A stretch of 64,000 nucleotides of DNA, from positions 62,001-126,000 of the forward strand of contig NZ_JACVFB010000010.1 of the NCBI RefSeq assembly GCF_014529945.1, read 5' to 3'. The stretch's first letter is position 1, and every line of letters begins with the position of its first letter. The notes below the pieces were generated by a model. It saw nothing but the letters and a program-made list of their open reading frames with translations, was not told where the DNA came from and did no database searches. The translations under genes were made by a program, and so were the position numbers. Source of the stretch: Chitinophaga varians. Its GTDB lineage: Bacteria; Bacteroidota; Bacteroidia; Chitinophagales; Chitinophagaceae. Shown one piece after another: positions 34,319-42,477 of this stretch.

Positions 34319-36376
34319 ATGTTGAATACGATAGTGCAGTTTTTCATGGTAATGACTTCTGTTTTTCTGGCTGTGGGGCAGCCTTTGCCCAAAGTGCTTC
34401 CCGCTGAGCGGGAGGATATTGTTGACAGACAGCTGAAGCTGGAGGCTGCCGCCGCCTTCCAGCGGCATACCACGCTCCCGCAAACGCCCGAGGGCTGGAC
34501 CACCTGGCGGCAGGAGCTGCGCGGCAAGATCGTCCGCGAAACGGGCATGCAGGAAGATCATACGTTGCCGCTCGATATCCATGAAACAGGGCGTGTACCA
34601 CAACAGGGTTACAGCATCCGTAATATCTCTTTTCAAACCCGGCCCGGCGTATATGCTACCGCCAATCTGTATATGCCGGATGGCCCGGGCCCTTTCCCGG
34701 CGGTGATCAATATGCATGGCCACTGGCCCGGGGCGCGTACCGGCGATATGGTGCAGGCCACGGCCCATGAACTGGCCAGCCACGGCTATATCTGCCTCAA
34801 TATCGACGCCTGGGGCGCAGGAGAAAGGACCACCACGCCCGGCGAAGCCGAATACCATGGCGCTAATCTCGGCGCCTCGCTGATGAACGCCGGTGCTACG
34901 CTCATGGGCATGCAGCTGACCGATAACATCCGCGGGGTAGACCTGCTGTGCAGTCTGCCGGAGGCCGACAAAAAACGTATAGGCGCTACCGGCGCCAGCG
35001 GCGGTGGTAATCAAACCATGTGGCTCACGGCGATGGATGAACGAATTAAAGCCGCGGTACCCGTGGTCAGCGTAGGCACCTTTGAAGCGTATATCCTTCA
35101 CAGTAACTGTGTATGCGAGCTGCTGCCTTCCGGGCTTACCTTCACGGAAGAAGCCGGCATCCTCGCCATGGCAGCGCCACGGGCACTAAAAATATGCAAC
35201 GCGGAAAAGGACGCCAGCAAATCTTTTTATCCTTCAGAGATGCTGCGCAGTTATAAAGCCGCTATGCCGCTGTTTGAGATGCTGAAAGCCGGCGACAGGC
35301 TACAATACCAACTCTTTGATACCACCCATGGCTACTGGCCGGAAATACGCAGCGCCATGCTGGGTTGGTTTGACCAGCAACTGAAAGGCATTGGCAACGG
35401 CGCAGCGGTACCACTGCCCAATAGTGCTTTGTTGCCCGCACAGCAACTGCTCACGTTCCCCTCGTTGCAGCGCGACAGCAATGTGCTCAGCACCGCCGCC
35501 TGGTGCCGGCAGGCAGGTAGCGAATGGCGCGCCGGTATGCTGGGCCACGATCGCCCGGAAGTGAAAGAAAAAAGAGCGGGACTGAAAGCTATTCTGAAGG
35601 AGCAACCGCTGCAACTGAAGAAGATACATACCTATGCGCCGGAACAAGGGTGGGACCGGCTCGCACTGGAAACAACTGACGGGGAAATGCTGCCGCTGCT
35701 GCACCGCAAGCCCCGCAAAAGAGAAAACGGGTATGTGGTGCTGACCCATAGCGGCGGAAAAGACAGTTTACCATCAGATCGTATCGACGACCTGCTGGCA
35801 CAGGGCTACGGCGTAGTGCTGGCCGATCTGTGGGGCACCGGTGAACAAAGCGCTGAAGCTGCCAACAAGACCGACGGCAGCCTGCCCCGCTTCCATACGC
35901 TGGCGCGCAGCGCGCTCTGGCTGGGGCATACGCTGCAGGGCAAGTGGGTCAGCGACCTGCGGCTGTTGACCAGTTACCTCCGGAGCCACTACGGCGTGAA
36001 ACGCATTACCCTGGAAGGGTACCGGGAAACAGCCATGGCGGGTCTTTTCCTCGCGGCCTTGGAAACCGGTGTGCATAAAGTGGTGCTGCATAACAGTCCC
36101 ATTAGCTACCAGTTTGCCGGCAGGCAGGGCATCGATTATTTCAACATGGCCATCCATGTGCCGGGCTTCCTGTCATGGGGCGACGTATCGCTGGCCGCCG
36201 CGCTTACCGGCCGCGAAATAGAGCTGATAGCGCCGGTAGACATGTCCGGTAACCCGATCAGCGGACTGCCGCTCAAATTTTACCGGGACGAGTTCCAGGA
36301 GTTGCGCAGACGCTGCCGCCAGCGTGGACAGCTGATTGTGCGCACCACGGACACCACCTTTAACATCGAAAAATAA
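34319..36376 (+). CDS. Secreted double alpha/beta-hydrolase (esterase-like), second half degenerate
   Basis: A 685-residue exported protein, signal peptide about 1-20. The N-terminal alpha/beta-hydrolase (about 70-365) keeps the oxyanion HG (INMHGHWPG), the nucleophile Ser227 in TGASGGGNQT, and a His337 in DTTHGYWP, like acetylxylan-esterase-type enzymes. A second hydrolase-like region (about 440-680) has LTLEGYRETAMAGLFL where GxSxG is expected: Arg569 replaces the nucleophile, so this half is probably inactive. It sits between SusD and a GH109-like enzyme. De-esterification of a glycan is plausible; the substrate is not shown by the sequence. Confidence 0.85.
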   Translation: MLNTIVQFFMVMTSVFLAVGQPLPKVLPAEREDIVDRQLKLEAAAAFQRHTTLPQTPEGWTTWRQELRGKIVRETGMQEDHTLPLDIHETGRVPQQGYSIRNISFQTRPGVYATANLYMPDGPGPFPAVINMHGHWPGARTGDMVQATAHELASHGYICLNIDAWGAGERTTTPGEAEYHGANLGASLMNAGATLMGMQLTDNIRGVDLLCSLPEADKKRIGATGASGGGNQTMWLTAMDERIKAAVPVVSVGTFEAYILHSNCVCELLPSGLTFTEEAGILAMAAPRALKICNAEKDASKSFYPSEMLRSYKAAMPLFEMLKAGDRLQYQLFDTTHGYWPEIRSAMLGWFDQQLKGIGNGAAVPLPNSALLPAQQLLTFPSLQRDSNVLSTAAWCRQAGSEWRAGMLGHDRPEVKEKRAGLKAILKEQPLQLKKIHTYAPEQGWDRLALETTDGEMLPLLHRKPRKRENGYVVLTHSGGKDSLPSDRIDDLLAQGYGVVLADLWGTGEQSAEAANKTDGSLPRFHTLARSALWLGHTLQGKWVSDLRLLTSYLRSHYGVKRITLEGYRETAMAGLFLAALETGVHKVVLHNSPISYQFAGRQGIDYFNMAIHVPGFLSWGDVSLAAALTGREIELIAPVDMSGNPISGLPLKFYRDEFQELRRRCRQRGQLIVRTTDTTFNIEK

Positions 36377-36383
36377 TATGCAT

Positions 36384-37844
36384 ATGAAAAATAATCGCAG
36401 GGATTTCCTCAAACTGGCAGGCCTCGCCGGTATCGGCATTACCGGCAATGCCGTGCTGCCGGGCATCGGAGCTGCTCATGCCGCCGGCATGCCCGATAAC
36501 CTGCTGCAACAGGCGCAACAAATCCGCCGGCAACGTTTTAATATGAGCGGCTATGCAGCCCCCAAAATTGATACAGTGCGCATCGGCTACGTAGGCCTCG
36601 GCAACAGAGGCGGCGCGGCCGTGGAACGTATCACCTGGCTGCAGGGCATCGAAGTAAAAGCACTCTGCGATATCCGTCCGGAAAAAATAGAAGAAGCCAA
36701 AAAAAGGATCGCCAACAGCGGTTATCACCCTCACGAATACACGGGATCTGCTGATGCCTGGAAAAAAATGTGCGAACGCAACGATATCGATCTGATATAC
36801 ATCGCTACCCCGTGGGAACTGCATACGCCCATAGCCGTATATGCCATGGAGCATGGTAAACACGTGGCCACGGAAATACCCGCCGCCACTACGCTGGAAG
36901 ACTGCTGGCGCCTGGTGGAAACATCCGAACGTACCCGTAAACATTGTGTGATGCTGGAAAACTGCTGCTACGATTTCTTTGAACTGCTTACGCTCAATAT
37001 GGCGAGACAGGGCTTCTTCGGAGAAATCATCCATTGTGAAGGCGCCTATCTTCACGATATCTTCGAAAGCATGTTCGATAAAACCAAACGGTACAACAAC
37101 TGGCGCCTCCGCGAAAATGCCAAACATAACGGTAATCTCTATCCCACGCACGGACTGGGGCCGGTATGTCAGGTGCTTAACATCAACCGGGGCGACAGCA
37201 TGGAGTACCTGGTATCCGTGTCATCGAATGATTTTATGATGCATCCCTATGCGGTGTCGCTGGCGGAGAAGGACAGCTTCTATCAACCATTCGCCAACGC
37301 ACATTTCAGGGGTAACATGAACGTATCTACGATCCGTACACGCAAAGGCAAAACCATTATGGTGCAGCATGACGTTACCTCTCCGCGGCCTTACTCCCGC
37401 ATTCATCTGATCAGCGGCACCAAAGCCACCGCCCAGAAATATCCGCTGCCTGCGCGTATCGCTACCAGCCACGAAGGATGGCTCAGCGAAGCGGACGTCA
37501 AAAAGCTGGAAGAGCAATACATGCCGGCCATCGTACGAAAGGTCGGCGATATGGCCAAACAGGTAGGCGGCCACGGCGGCATGGACTTTATGATGGACTG
37601 GCGCCTGATCGACTGTCTGCGTAACGGCCTCCCGATGGACATGGACGTATACGATGCGGCCACCTGGAGCGCCATTTGGCCGCTGAGTGAATGGTCCATC
37701 GCCCATCGCTCCAATTCCATCGATGTACCTGACTTTACAGGCGGATCATGGAAAAAGAATCAACCGGTGGACATCTCCCTGGCGCAGGGCGGCAACACCG
37801 GCGTGGTCAACAAAAGGCAGGCATCTCCCGAAAACAAACAATAA
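36384..37844 (+). CDS. Tat-exported Gfo/Idh/MocA protein, GH109-like (alpha-N-acetylgalactosaminidase type)
   Basis: A 486-residue protein with a twin-arginine signal (NNRRDFLKLAGLAGIG) and an NAD-binding Gfo/Idh/MocA fold (VGYVGLGNRGGAAVERI in span). The words CVMLENCCYDFFE, CEGAYLHDIFES, NNWRLREN and GNLYPTHGLGPVCQ are those of GH109, an NAD-dependent retaining glycosidase family known for alpha-N-acetylgalactosaminidase activity. The start is the ATG at 36384; another ATG at 36378 is equally possible. It overlaps nothing and follows the hydrolase by 7 bp. With NagB downstream, release and catabolism of an N-acetylhexosamine is inferred. Confidence 0.88.
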   Translation: MKNNRRDFLKLAGLAGIGITGNAVLPGIGAAHAAGMPDNLLQQAQQIRRQRFNMSGYAAPKIDTVRIGYVGLGNRGGAAVERITWLQGIEVKALCDIRPEKIEEAKKRIANSGYHPHEYTGSADAWKKMCERNDIDLIYIATPWELHTPIAVYAMEHGKHVATEIPAATTLEDCWRLVETSERTRKHCVMLENCCYDFFELLTLNMARQGFFGEIIHCEGAYLHDIFESMFDKTKRYNNWRLRENAKHNGNLYPTHGLGPVCQVLNINRGDSMEYLVSVSSNDFMMHPYAVSLAEKDSFYQPFANAHFRGNMNVSTIRTRKGKTIMVQHDVTSPRPYSRIHLISGTKATAQKYPLPARIATSHEGWLSEADVKKLEEQYMPAIVRKVGDMAKQVGGHGGMDFMMDWRLIDCLRNGLPMDMDVYDAATWSAIWPLSEWSIAHRSNSIDVPDFTGGSWKKNQPVDISLAQGGNTGVVNKRQASPENKQ

Positions 37845-37902
37845 AAGATTTGCTGTCTTTTGCGGACAGGCATCCATTTGTCACGACTAAAAAAGCATAT
37901 AC

Positions 37903-38634
37903 ATGAAAATCATCCGATCAAACAACCCACAGGAATTAGGGGTAACAGCCGGTCAGGATGCGGCTGCACTGATCAGGCAGGCTATCCATGAAAAAGGACA
38001 GGCTAACGTAATTCTGGCTACCGGTACCAGCCAGTTTGAAACCCTTCAGGAACTGATCGCCACCGATATCGACTGGAGCAAGGTAGTGATGTTCCACCTC
38101 GATGAATATATCGGGTTGCCGGTTACCCATCCGGCCAGTTTCCGCAAATACCTGAAAGAACGTTTTCTGCAGAAGGTAGGACCGCTCAAAGCCGCTTATC
38201 TGATTGACGGAGAAACAGACCCCAACACGGAAATAGCCCGGCTTTCTGCCCTGATACAGGCGCATCCCATTGACGTGGCGTTAGTCGGCGTAGGGGAGAA
38301 TGGTCACCTCGCTTTTAATGACCCTCCGGCTGACTTCACCACCAAAGCGCCTTATCTGGTGGTAAACCTGGACCAGGCCTGCCGGCAGCAGCAGGCCAAC
38401 GAAGGATGGTTTGAAACAGCGGCAGACGTGCCGGCGCAAGCCATCAGCATGTCTGTGCACCAGATTATGTTGTCGAAACATATCATCTGCTCGGTGCCTG
38501 GTGAAAGAAAGGCCACCGCCGTAAAAAACAGCCTGGAACAACCGGTCAGCAATCTGTTTCCGGCCAGCATCTTGCAGCAACATCCGCATTGTACTTTTTA
38601 TCTCGATACTGCCGCAGCGGCATTACTGGCATAA
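37903..38634 (+). CDS. nagB: Glucosamine/galactosamine-6-phosphate deaminase family (NagB-like)
   Basis: A 243-residue sugar-phosphate isomerase-deaminase. Motifs: TGTSQFETL, FHLDEYIGL (catalytic Asp at about 67), GVGENGHLAFNDPPADF (His at about 135) and the lid region near TAVKNSLEQPVSN. It converts an amino-sugar 6-phosphate to the ketose phosphate and ammonia in the cytoplasm. It ends the LacI-controlled locus, 58 bp after the GH109-like gene. No deacetylase (NagA) or kinase is in this window, so the pathway relies on genes elsewhere. Confidence 0.93.
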   Translation: MKIIRSNNPQELGVTAGQDAAALIRQAIHEKGQANVILATGTSQFETLQELIATDIDWSKVVMFHLDEYIGLPVTHPASFRKYLKERFLQKVGPLKAAYLIDGETDPNTEIARLSALIQAHPIDVALVGVGENGHLAFNDPPADFTTKAPYLVVNLDQACRQQQANEGWFETAADVPAQAISMSVHQIMLSKHIICSVPGERKATAVKNSLEQPVSNLFPASILQQHPHCTFYLDTAAAALLA

Positions 38635-38655
38635 GGCAGGTTTTAGTGGCTAACG

Positions 38656-38690
38656 GGCAGCAGGTGTTGTATGGTTAATGGCCTGCTGCC
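38656..38690. terminator. Bidirectional terminator overlapping the 3' end of the serine hydrolase gene
   Basis: GGCAGCAGG (38656-38664) pairs perfectly with CCTGCTGCC (38682-38690), then ATTTTATCTTTTG on the plus strand. The right arm lies inside the last codons of the convergent gene, so it is coding and structural at once. Confidence 0.7.
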
Positions 38691-39697
38691 ATTTTATCTT
38701 TTGTTTGCAGATAACGCCATAATAGCGGGAAGATCTCTTTTTCAAAATACAACGCCTGCCGCACGGCAGTCGCGTCGTTTACCCGCTCATGTATAGCGAT
38801 CACCGCTTTGAAGTGGGGAATGATGATCATATATTGTCCACCCCATCCCATGCCGTAAGTAACGGGCTGATTTTCATAGCGTACATGATACCAGCATAAA
38901 GCATATTGTGAGCCGTCAAAACCCCAGTTGGTAGCTCGTGTAAGTGGTGGCTGCAACAGCATGCGTACCCATTTTCCGGATACCACGGTTTGGCCGTTAT
39001 ATCGCCCTTCCTGCAAGAGGAGGTTCCCGATTTTATTGATAGCTGTGGTAGACAGATAAACACTGTGGAGCCCTGCGCCATCATCATATCCGTCGTTCAT
39101 CTTTTTCCAGTCAACTTGCTGAACGCCCAGTTTGTTGAACAGAAAACGTTGGGCGAATACTGCCGTAGGCATATGGGTCGCCCTGGTGAGTATAACAGAA
39201 AGCAGGTGCGTGGCGGCGTTATTGTAATGAAACACTGCTCCCGGCGCACTGACCAGCGGTTGGGCCAGCACATATTGGGAGGGGGCAGGCTGTGAGAGGT
39301 ATTCACCCAGTCCGCCTTCGAGGTTTTCATGCCACAGCCCGGAGGCCTGGTCCATGATCTGATGCAACGTGATATGTTGTTTGCGGGAATCGGGGTCTTT
39401 GGCCAGCTCCGGAAACCAGGCACCGATTTCCTGGTCCACGGAAGCGATATCGCCTTTGTCGATGGCAATACCGATCAGGATGGACAGTATGCTTTTGGTC
39501 AGGGACTGGCTGTTGTGGAGGGTGTCCGGCCGTTGACCGTTGTAGGTATGGTTAAAGATGATTTGTCCGTTTTGGGATATCACCAGCTGATATACCGCGG
39601 CATTGTTTGTCAGCGCCGCCGCCGTATCTGGCAGGGACTGACCGGCGCCCTGTAGCGCGATCATCAGGGCCGGCAGCAGTATGGATGTCCATCGCAT
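38675..39697 (-). CDS. Serine hydrolase, class C beta-lactamase-like family
   Basis: A 340-residue exported enzyme with signal peptide MRWTSILLPALMIALQGAG. The SxxK motif is SQSLTK (Ser65, Lys68), the second motif is YNN (FHYNNAATH), and the third GWGGQY is in the place of KTG. This is the penicillin-binding/DD-peptidase-like fold of esterases and amidases; true beta-lactamase activity is not indicated. The ATG at 39697 gives the signal peptide; a longer frame adds seven codons. Gene is alone, convergent with NagB. Confidence 0.9.
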   Translation of the reverse strand: MRWTSILLPALMIALQGAGQSLPDTAAALTNNAAVYQLVISQNGQIIFNHTYNGQRPDTLHNSQSLTKSILSILIGIAIDKGDIASVDQEIGAWFPELAKDPDSRKQHITLHQIMDQASGLWHENLEGGLGEYLSQPAPSQYVLAQPLVSAPGAVFHYNNAATHLLSVILTRATHMPTAVFAQRFLFNKLGVQQVDWKKMNDGYDDGAGLHSVYLSTTAINKIGNLLLQEGRYNGQTVVSGKWVRMLLQPPLTRATNWGFDGSQYALCWYHVRYENQPVTYGMGWGGQYMIIIPHFKAVIAIHERVNDATAVRQALYFEKEIFPLLWRYLQTKDKMAAGH

Positions 39698-39793
39698 AGA
39701 AACGAGGTTAGGTAACATGAATGTAACGCATTTTACTTTTCTGGTTACAAAATTGAGGAACTGGGGTATTCCTCATCTTTTAAACCTTAGCGT

Positions 39794-40171
39794 ATGCTTA
39801 AACATTCAGGGGCCTTCAGCAGCTTTTCCGTCAGCGATCTGCAACAGGCTAAACAGTTCTATCACGACAAGGTTGGGTTGGAAGTTGCCGAAACACCGGA
39901 AGGGCTGGAGTTACAGGTAAACGGTGGATCCAAAATTTTTCTGTATCCCAAGCCGAATCATGAGCCGGCCACTTTTACCGTATTGAATTTTATTGTAGAC
40001 AATGTGGACGATGCTGTGGAACAGCTTACTCAGAAGGGTATTAAGTTCCTGCAATACGAAGGTGAAATAGGGACGGATGAAAAAGGTATTTTCCGGGATA
40101 AAGAACGGGGAATGGCCATCGCCTGGTTTGCAGATCCGGCAGGGAATATCCTCTCCGTGCTGCAATCATAA
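39794..40171 (+). CDS. VOC-family (glyoxalase/bleomycin-resistance-like) protein
   Basis: A 125-residue protein with two beta-alpha-beta-beta-beta units of the vicinal oxygen chelate fold. Visible words are FSVSDLQQAKQFYHDKVGLEV at the start and RGMAIAWFADPAGNILSVLQ at the end. Its substrate is unknown. It is followed by a long AT-rich hairpin that separates it from the convergent PepSY-like gene. Confidence 0.88.
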   Translation: MLKHSGAFSSFSVSDLQQAKQFYHDKVGLEVAETPEGLELQVNGGSKIFLYPKPNHEPATFTVLNFIVDNVDDAVEQLTQKGIKFLQYEGEIGTDEKGIFRDKERGMAIAWFADPAGNILSVLQS

Positions 40172-40266
40172 CATTTTTTTATTTTTTTATTTTGATATTT
40201 AGTCATTTTGATTCCACTTTGTATTGATGACGGAATCAAAATGACTAAATATCAAAATAAAAAAAT
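40172..40266. terminator. Long AT-rich inverted repeat, bidirectional terminator
   Basis: An arm from about 40184 to 40215 (TTTTGATATTTAGTC then ATTTTGATTCC) is matched exactly by its complement at 40232-40264, with a 16-nt loop. T-runs flank both sides. It lies between convergent genes. It belongs to the AT-rich element family noted at 49767, 59300 and 62720. Confidence 0.8.
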
Positions 40267-40275
40267 GTTTAAATG

Positions 40276-40845
40276 TCATTTAACGTCTGAAAAGTAAGTC
40301 ACTTCTCCTTCCGGTGTTACCCGTAGTACGATAAGTTTATTGTTATCGTCTTTTACTTCCACGAAATAATTGTCTTCATCTTCAAATTCTTCTCCGTAGA
40401 TAATCATATTGGTCTGATTAAACTCGTTGTCGTCAAAGAATATGACGTTAGCGTTCGCGTAGTTTTTGTAATGCTTTTCGATGTCCCGCTGTGCAGCCGG
40501 TGGCAGGTCCGTGAATTTGGCCGGCGTGGTAGTGCCTACCAGGTTGGACTGCTCGTCATAAAAAGCAGTCATAGGTTTGCCCTCTTTGCTGGTAAAAGAA
40601 GCCTTGTCGAAGTAGGTGGTCCGTTCCCAGACCACGTCTGAAATATTGCCGAAGTCTTGTCCGAAGCGCATTTTGGACTCGTAGCTGACGTCCCGTCCTC
40701 TTAATGCACGCAGGGATTTTCTTTCAGCATGTTTTTCCTTACGGATTTCTTTTTTGTCGGCGCGGGCCATCAGTGGCTCCTGTGCATTGGCTGCACAGAA
40801 CGCAATAAACATGGGCAGCGCCATGAGAACAATCAACCTTTTCAT
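40276..40845 (-). CDS. PepSY-like secreted protein
   Basis: A 189-residue exported protein with a signal (KRLIVLMALPMFIAFCAANAQ) and a basic region, then a PepSY-like fold: FGNISDVVWERTTYFDKASF, then DLPPAAQRDIEKHYKNY and YFVEVKDDNNKLIVLRVTPEGEV. The last pattern is common in Bacteroidota PepSY-like putative proteins. Role unknown. The ATG at 40845 gives a clean signal peptide; the frame extends to 40908. Confidence 0.8.
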   Translation of the reverse strand: MKRLIVLMALPMFIAFCAANAQEPLMARADKKEIRKEKHAERKSLRALRGRDVSYESKMRFGQDFGNISDVVWERTTYFDKASFTSKEGKPMTAFYDEQSNLVGTTTPAKFTDLPPAAQRDIEKHYKNYANANVIFFDDNEFNQTNMIIYGEEFEDEDNYFVEVKDDNNKLIVLRVTPEGEVTYFSDVK

Positions 40846-40973
40846 ATGCAGGGTTTTAGGATCAACGATAGTTTTCATGACAGGTAATATTCCCCCTATA
40901 GGGAACACATCACCATACTGCTAACAATACCGCGGTGGCGATTGTTCTTTTCTCCCTGCTAAAGAATATACAA

Positions 40974-42095
40974 TTAACGGATCGTTTGAATACTACCGGG
41001 CAGCTGATCAAAAAGGTAATACAGCGGAGCTTCCTCCAGCACCCTGCGATGCGTGACGGTGCCGCTTTTGCGGCTCCATTTGATGAGGCGGATGAAGCCG
41101 TCTGCGATCTCTATCCCGGTAATGTCGCCATCACTGAAGCAGCAACAGTCGGTATTAAAATAGGTGGGGTGCGCCATGGTTTTCACGAATTGTTTACCTG
41201 CATATTCTTCCTGTCGCTGGCGCAGTTCGGTTTGCAGCGCAGCCGCGGCTGTCAGATCATTATCGGCGGAAGCCCGCTGCAGCTGTTTGGTGAGCCGGTC
41301 GATATGGTCCAGCGAGGCGAAGACAGGTTTATGGGTATGTCCGGAGATAAACAATGTATTGGCGGTTTGCAGGCTCCATTCATACATCATGATGTTATGC
41401 GCGTCTACCAGGTCAAATGACTCGGAAAGGGTATCGGGGTGGATATCGAGGAAACGTTGCACCGGTGTCCAGATGGCGGCTACGAACCATTTGCTGAAAG
41501 CGTTGCCATCGCTGCGTTTGTCGCCCTGATGACCATGTGCCAGAAAGACCATATAGGCGTTACCGTTATATTGGGTTTGTAATACGAGTCCTTCATATAC
41601 CCGCAGCTTTTTGCCGAAAAAGGGCCGCAGGAACTGGCGGCGGGGCACGGCGTAATGCCATTCCAGGTCGTGGTTGCCAAAAATGCGGTAATACCGTTTC
41701 TTTTGAAGGAAGCGCGCTTCTGCCCGCAGGGGCGGTTCGTTATACTGCATCACGGCAGAGGGTTTGTTTTCCCATAGCTCCTCACAATCCCCCAGGTTGA
41801 TCAACGTATAGCCATGATCGTAATAATGCTCCAACGCGTCTGTATAGGCGCTGGCGGCATCTTTGAAGTCATCCGCGGCATCGCGGCAGCCTTTGTGCTG
41901 GTCGGAAAAAATAATGAAACGCCCCTGTTGCAGGTCGAAGGGCACGAGCAAGCCGCTATCCTTTTTCCCTTGCAGGATACGGTCGTACAGTAGCGACAGG
42001 GATTTAAATACGGCGTTTTTGTCCGGGCGGGACGACAAGCGGTCAGACATCCGGATGATCAGCCGGGCCAGTGCCTTTTTAATTGGATTTGACAA
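40974..42095 (-). CDS. Metallophosphoesterase
   Basis: A 373-residue calcineurin-like phosphoesterase. The metal motifs are FSDQHKG (D-x-H) at about 75, NLGDCEELW (GD-x-x-E-x in place of GDxxD), FGNHDLEWH (GNHD/E), and SGHTHKPVF (GHTH). No signal peptide, so cytoplasmic. Substrate unknown; LpxH-like or nucleotide-hydrolysing roles are possible. Gene stands alone between the PepSY-like gene and a 382-bp gap. Confidence 0.9.
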   Translation of the reverse strand: MSNPIKKALARLIIRMSDRLSSRPDKNAVFKSLSLLYDRILQGKKDSGLLVPFDLQQGRFIIFSDQHKGCRDAADDFKDAASAYTDALEHYYDHGYTLINLGDCEELWENKPSAVMQYNEPPLRAEARFLQKKRYYRIFGNHDLEWHYAVPRRQFLRPFFGKKLRVYEGLVLQTQYNGNAYMVFLAHGHQGDKRSDGNAFSKWFVAAIWTPVQRFLDIHPDTLSESFDLVDAHNIMMYEWSLQTANTLFISGHTHKPVFASLDHIDRLTKQLQRASADNDLTAAAALQTELRQRQEEYAGKQFVKTMAHPTYFNTDCCCFSDGDITGIEIADGFIRLIKWSRKSGTVTHRRVLEEAPLYYLFDQLPGSIQTIR

Positions 42096-42255
42096 CGGGT
42101 TTAGATTAACTCAGGCAACAAGATAGTGGAAATTTTTAGGATGTTGGAGAAACCCGGCGGCTAAAAAACAGGGTAAAATTTAACCTCGCCCCGAAAAAGG
42201 TCCATCATCGGCGCTTTAAATATTTACCGATAATGAACCTGCATGACAACATAAT

Positions 42256-42272
42256 CCGGGGCTTCAGCCCGG
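42256..42272. repeat. Short palindrome of the GCTTCAGCCC type
   Basis: CCGGG (42256-42260) pairs with CCCGG (42268-42272) around GCTTCAG, sharing GGGCTTCAGCCC with the element at 12434-12452. Confidence 0.5.
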
Positions 42273-42398
42273 GCAGGGTGGCATCAGACCTGGCGGAAGG
42301 AGCGGCACCGGTAGCAAAACAAATACGCTGCCGCGGGATGGAGGCATGTGAACCGTCGAACGGCCGGTTATAATAGCCGAAGGTGTCCGGTGGCTTCA

Positions 42399-42428
42399 TT
42401 CGTCGAAAAAAAGGCCTGTTTCGTCGAA
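42399..42428. promoter_or_regulatory. Candidate LytTR-type operator: two TTCGTCGAA repeats, 21-bp period
   Basis: TTCGTCGAA at 42399-42407 and 42420-42428. A third related word, ACCGTCGAAC, lies at 42352-42361. The site is 50 bp before the LytS start of a LytS/LytTR pair, with a spacing suited to LytTR proteins. The repeat sequence differs from that before the efflux operon, consistent with two different regulators. Confidence 0.5.
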
Positions 42429-42477
42429 CAGTTGTTGTAAATTGACGCATTCATTTCATTATTGAAGAAAAGGTTGT

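Larger units (their letters stand above)
42096..42477. other. Gap before the second LytS gene
   Basis: No credible gene. The gap holds a GCTTCAGCCC-type palindrome (42256-42272) and, near its right end, two exact TTCGTCGAA words 21 bp apart (42399-42428). A 246-bp open frame on the minus strand covers part of it but shows no protein-like character (see rejected items). Confidence 0.6.

Noticed and set aside
38675-39697. Beta-lactamase resistance gene
   Set aside because: The fold and SxxK/YNN motifs fit, but the third motif is GWGGQY rather than KTG, and the wider family is mostly esterases and peptidases; resistance is not supported.
42205-42450. Open frame of 81 codons on the minus strand before the second LytS gene
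   Set aside because: It spans a GC-rich palindrome and the paired TTCGTCGAA words, is rich in Arg and Pro with no domain or signal, and no neighbouring gene context supports it.
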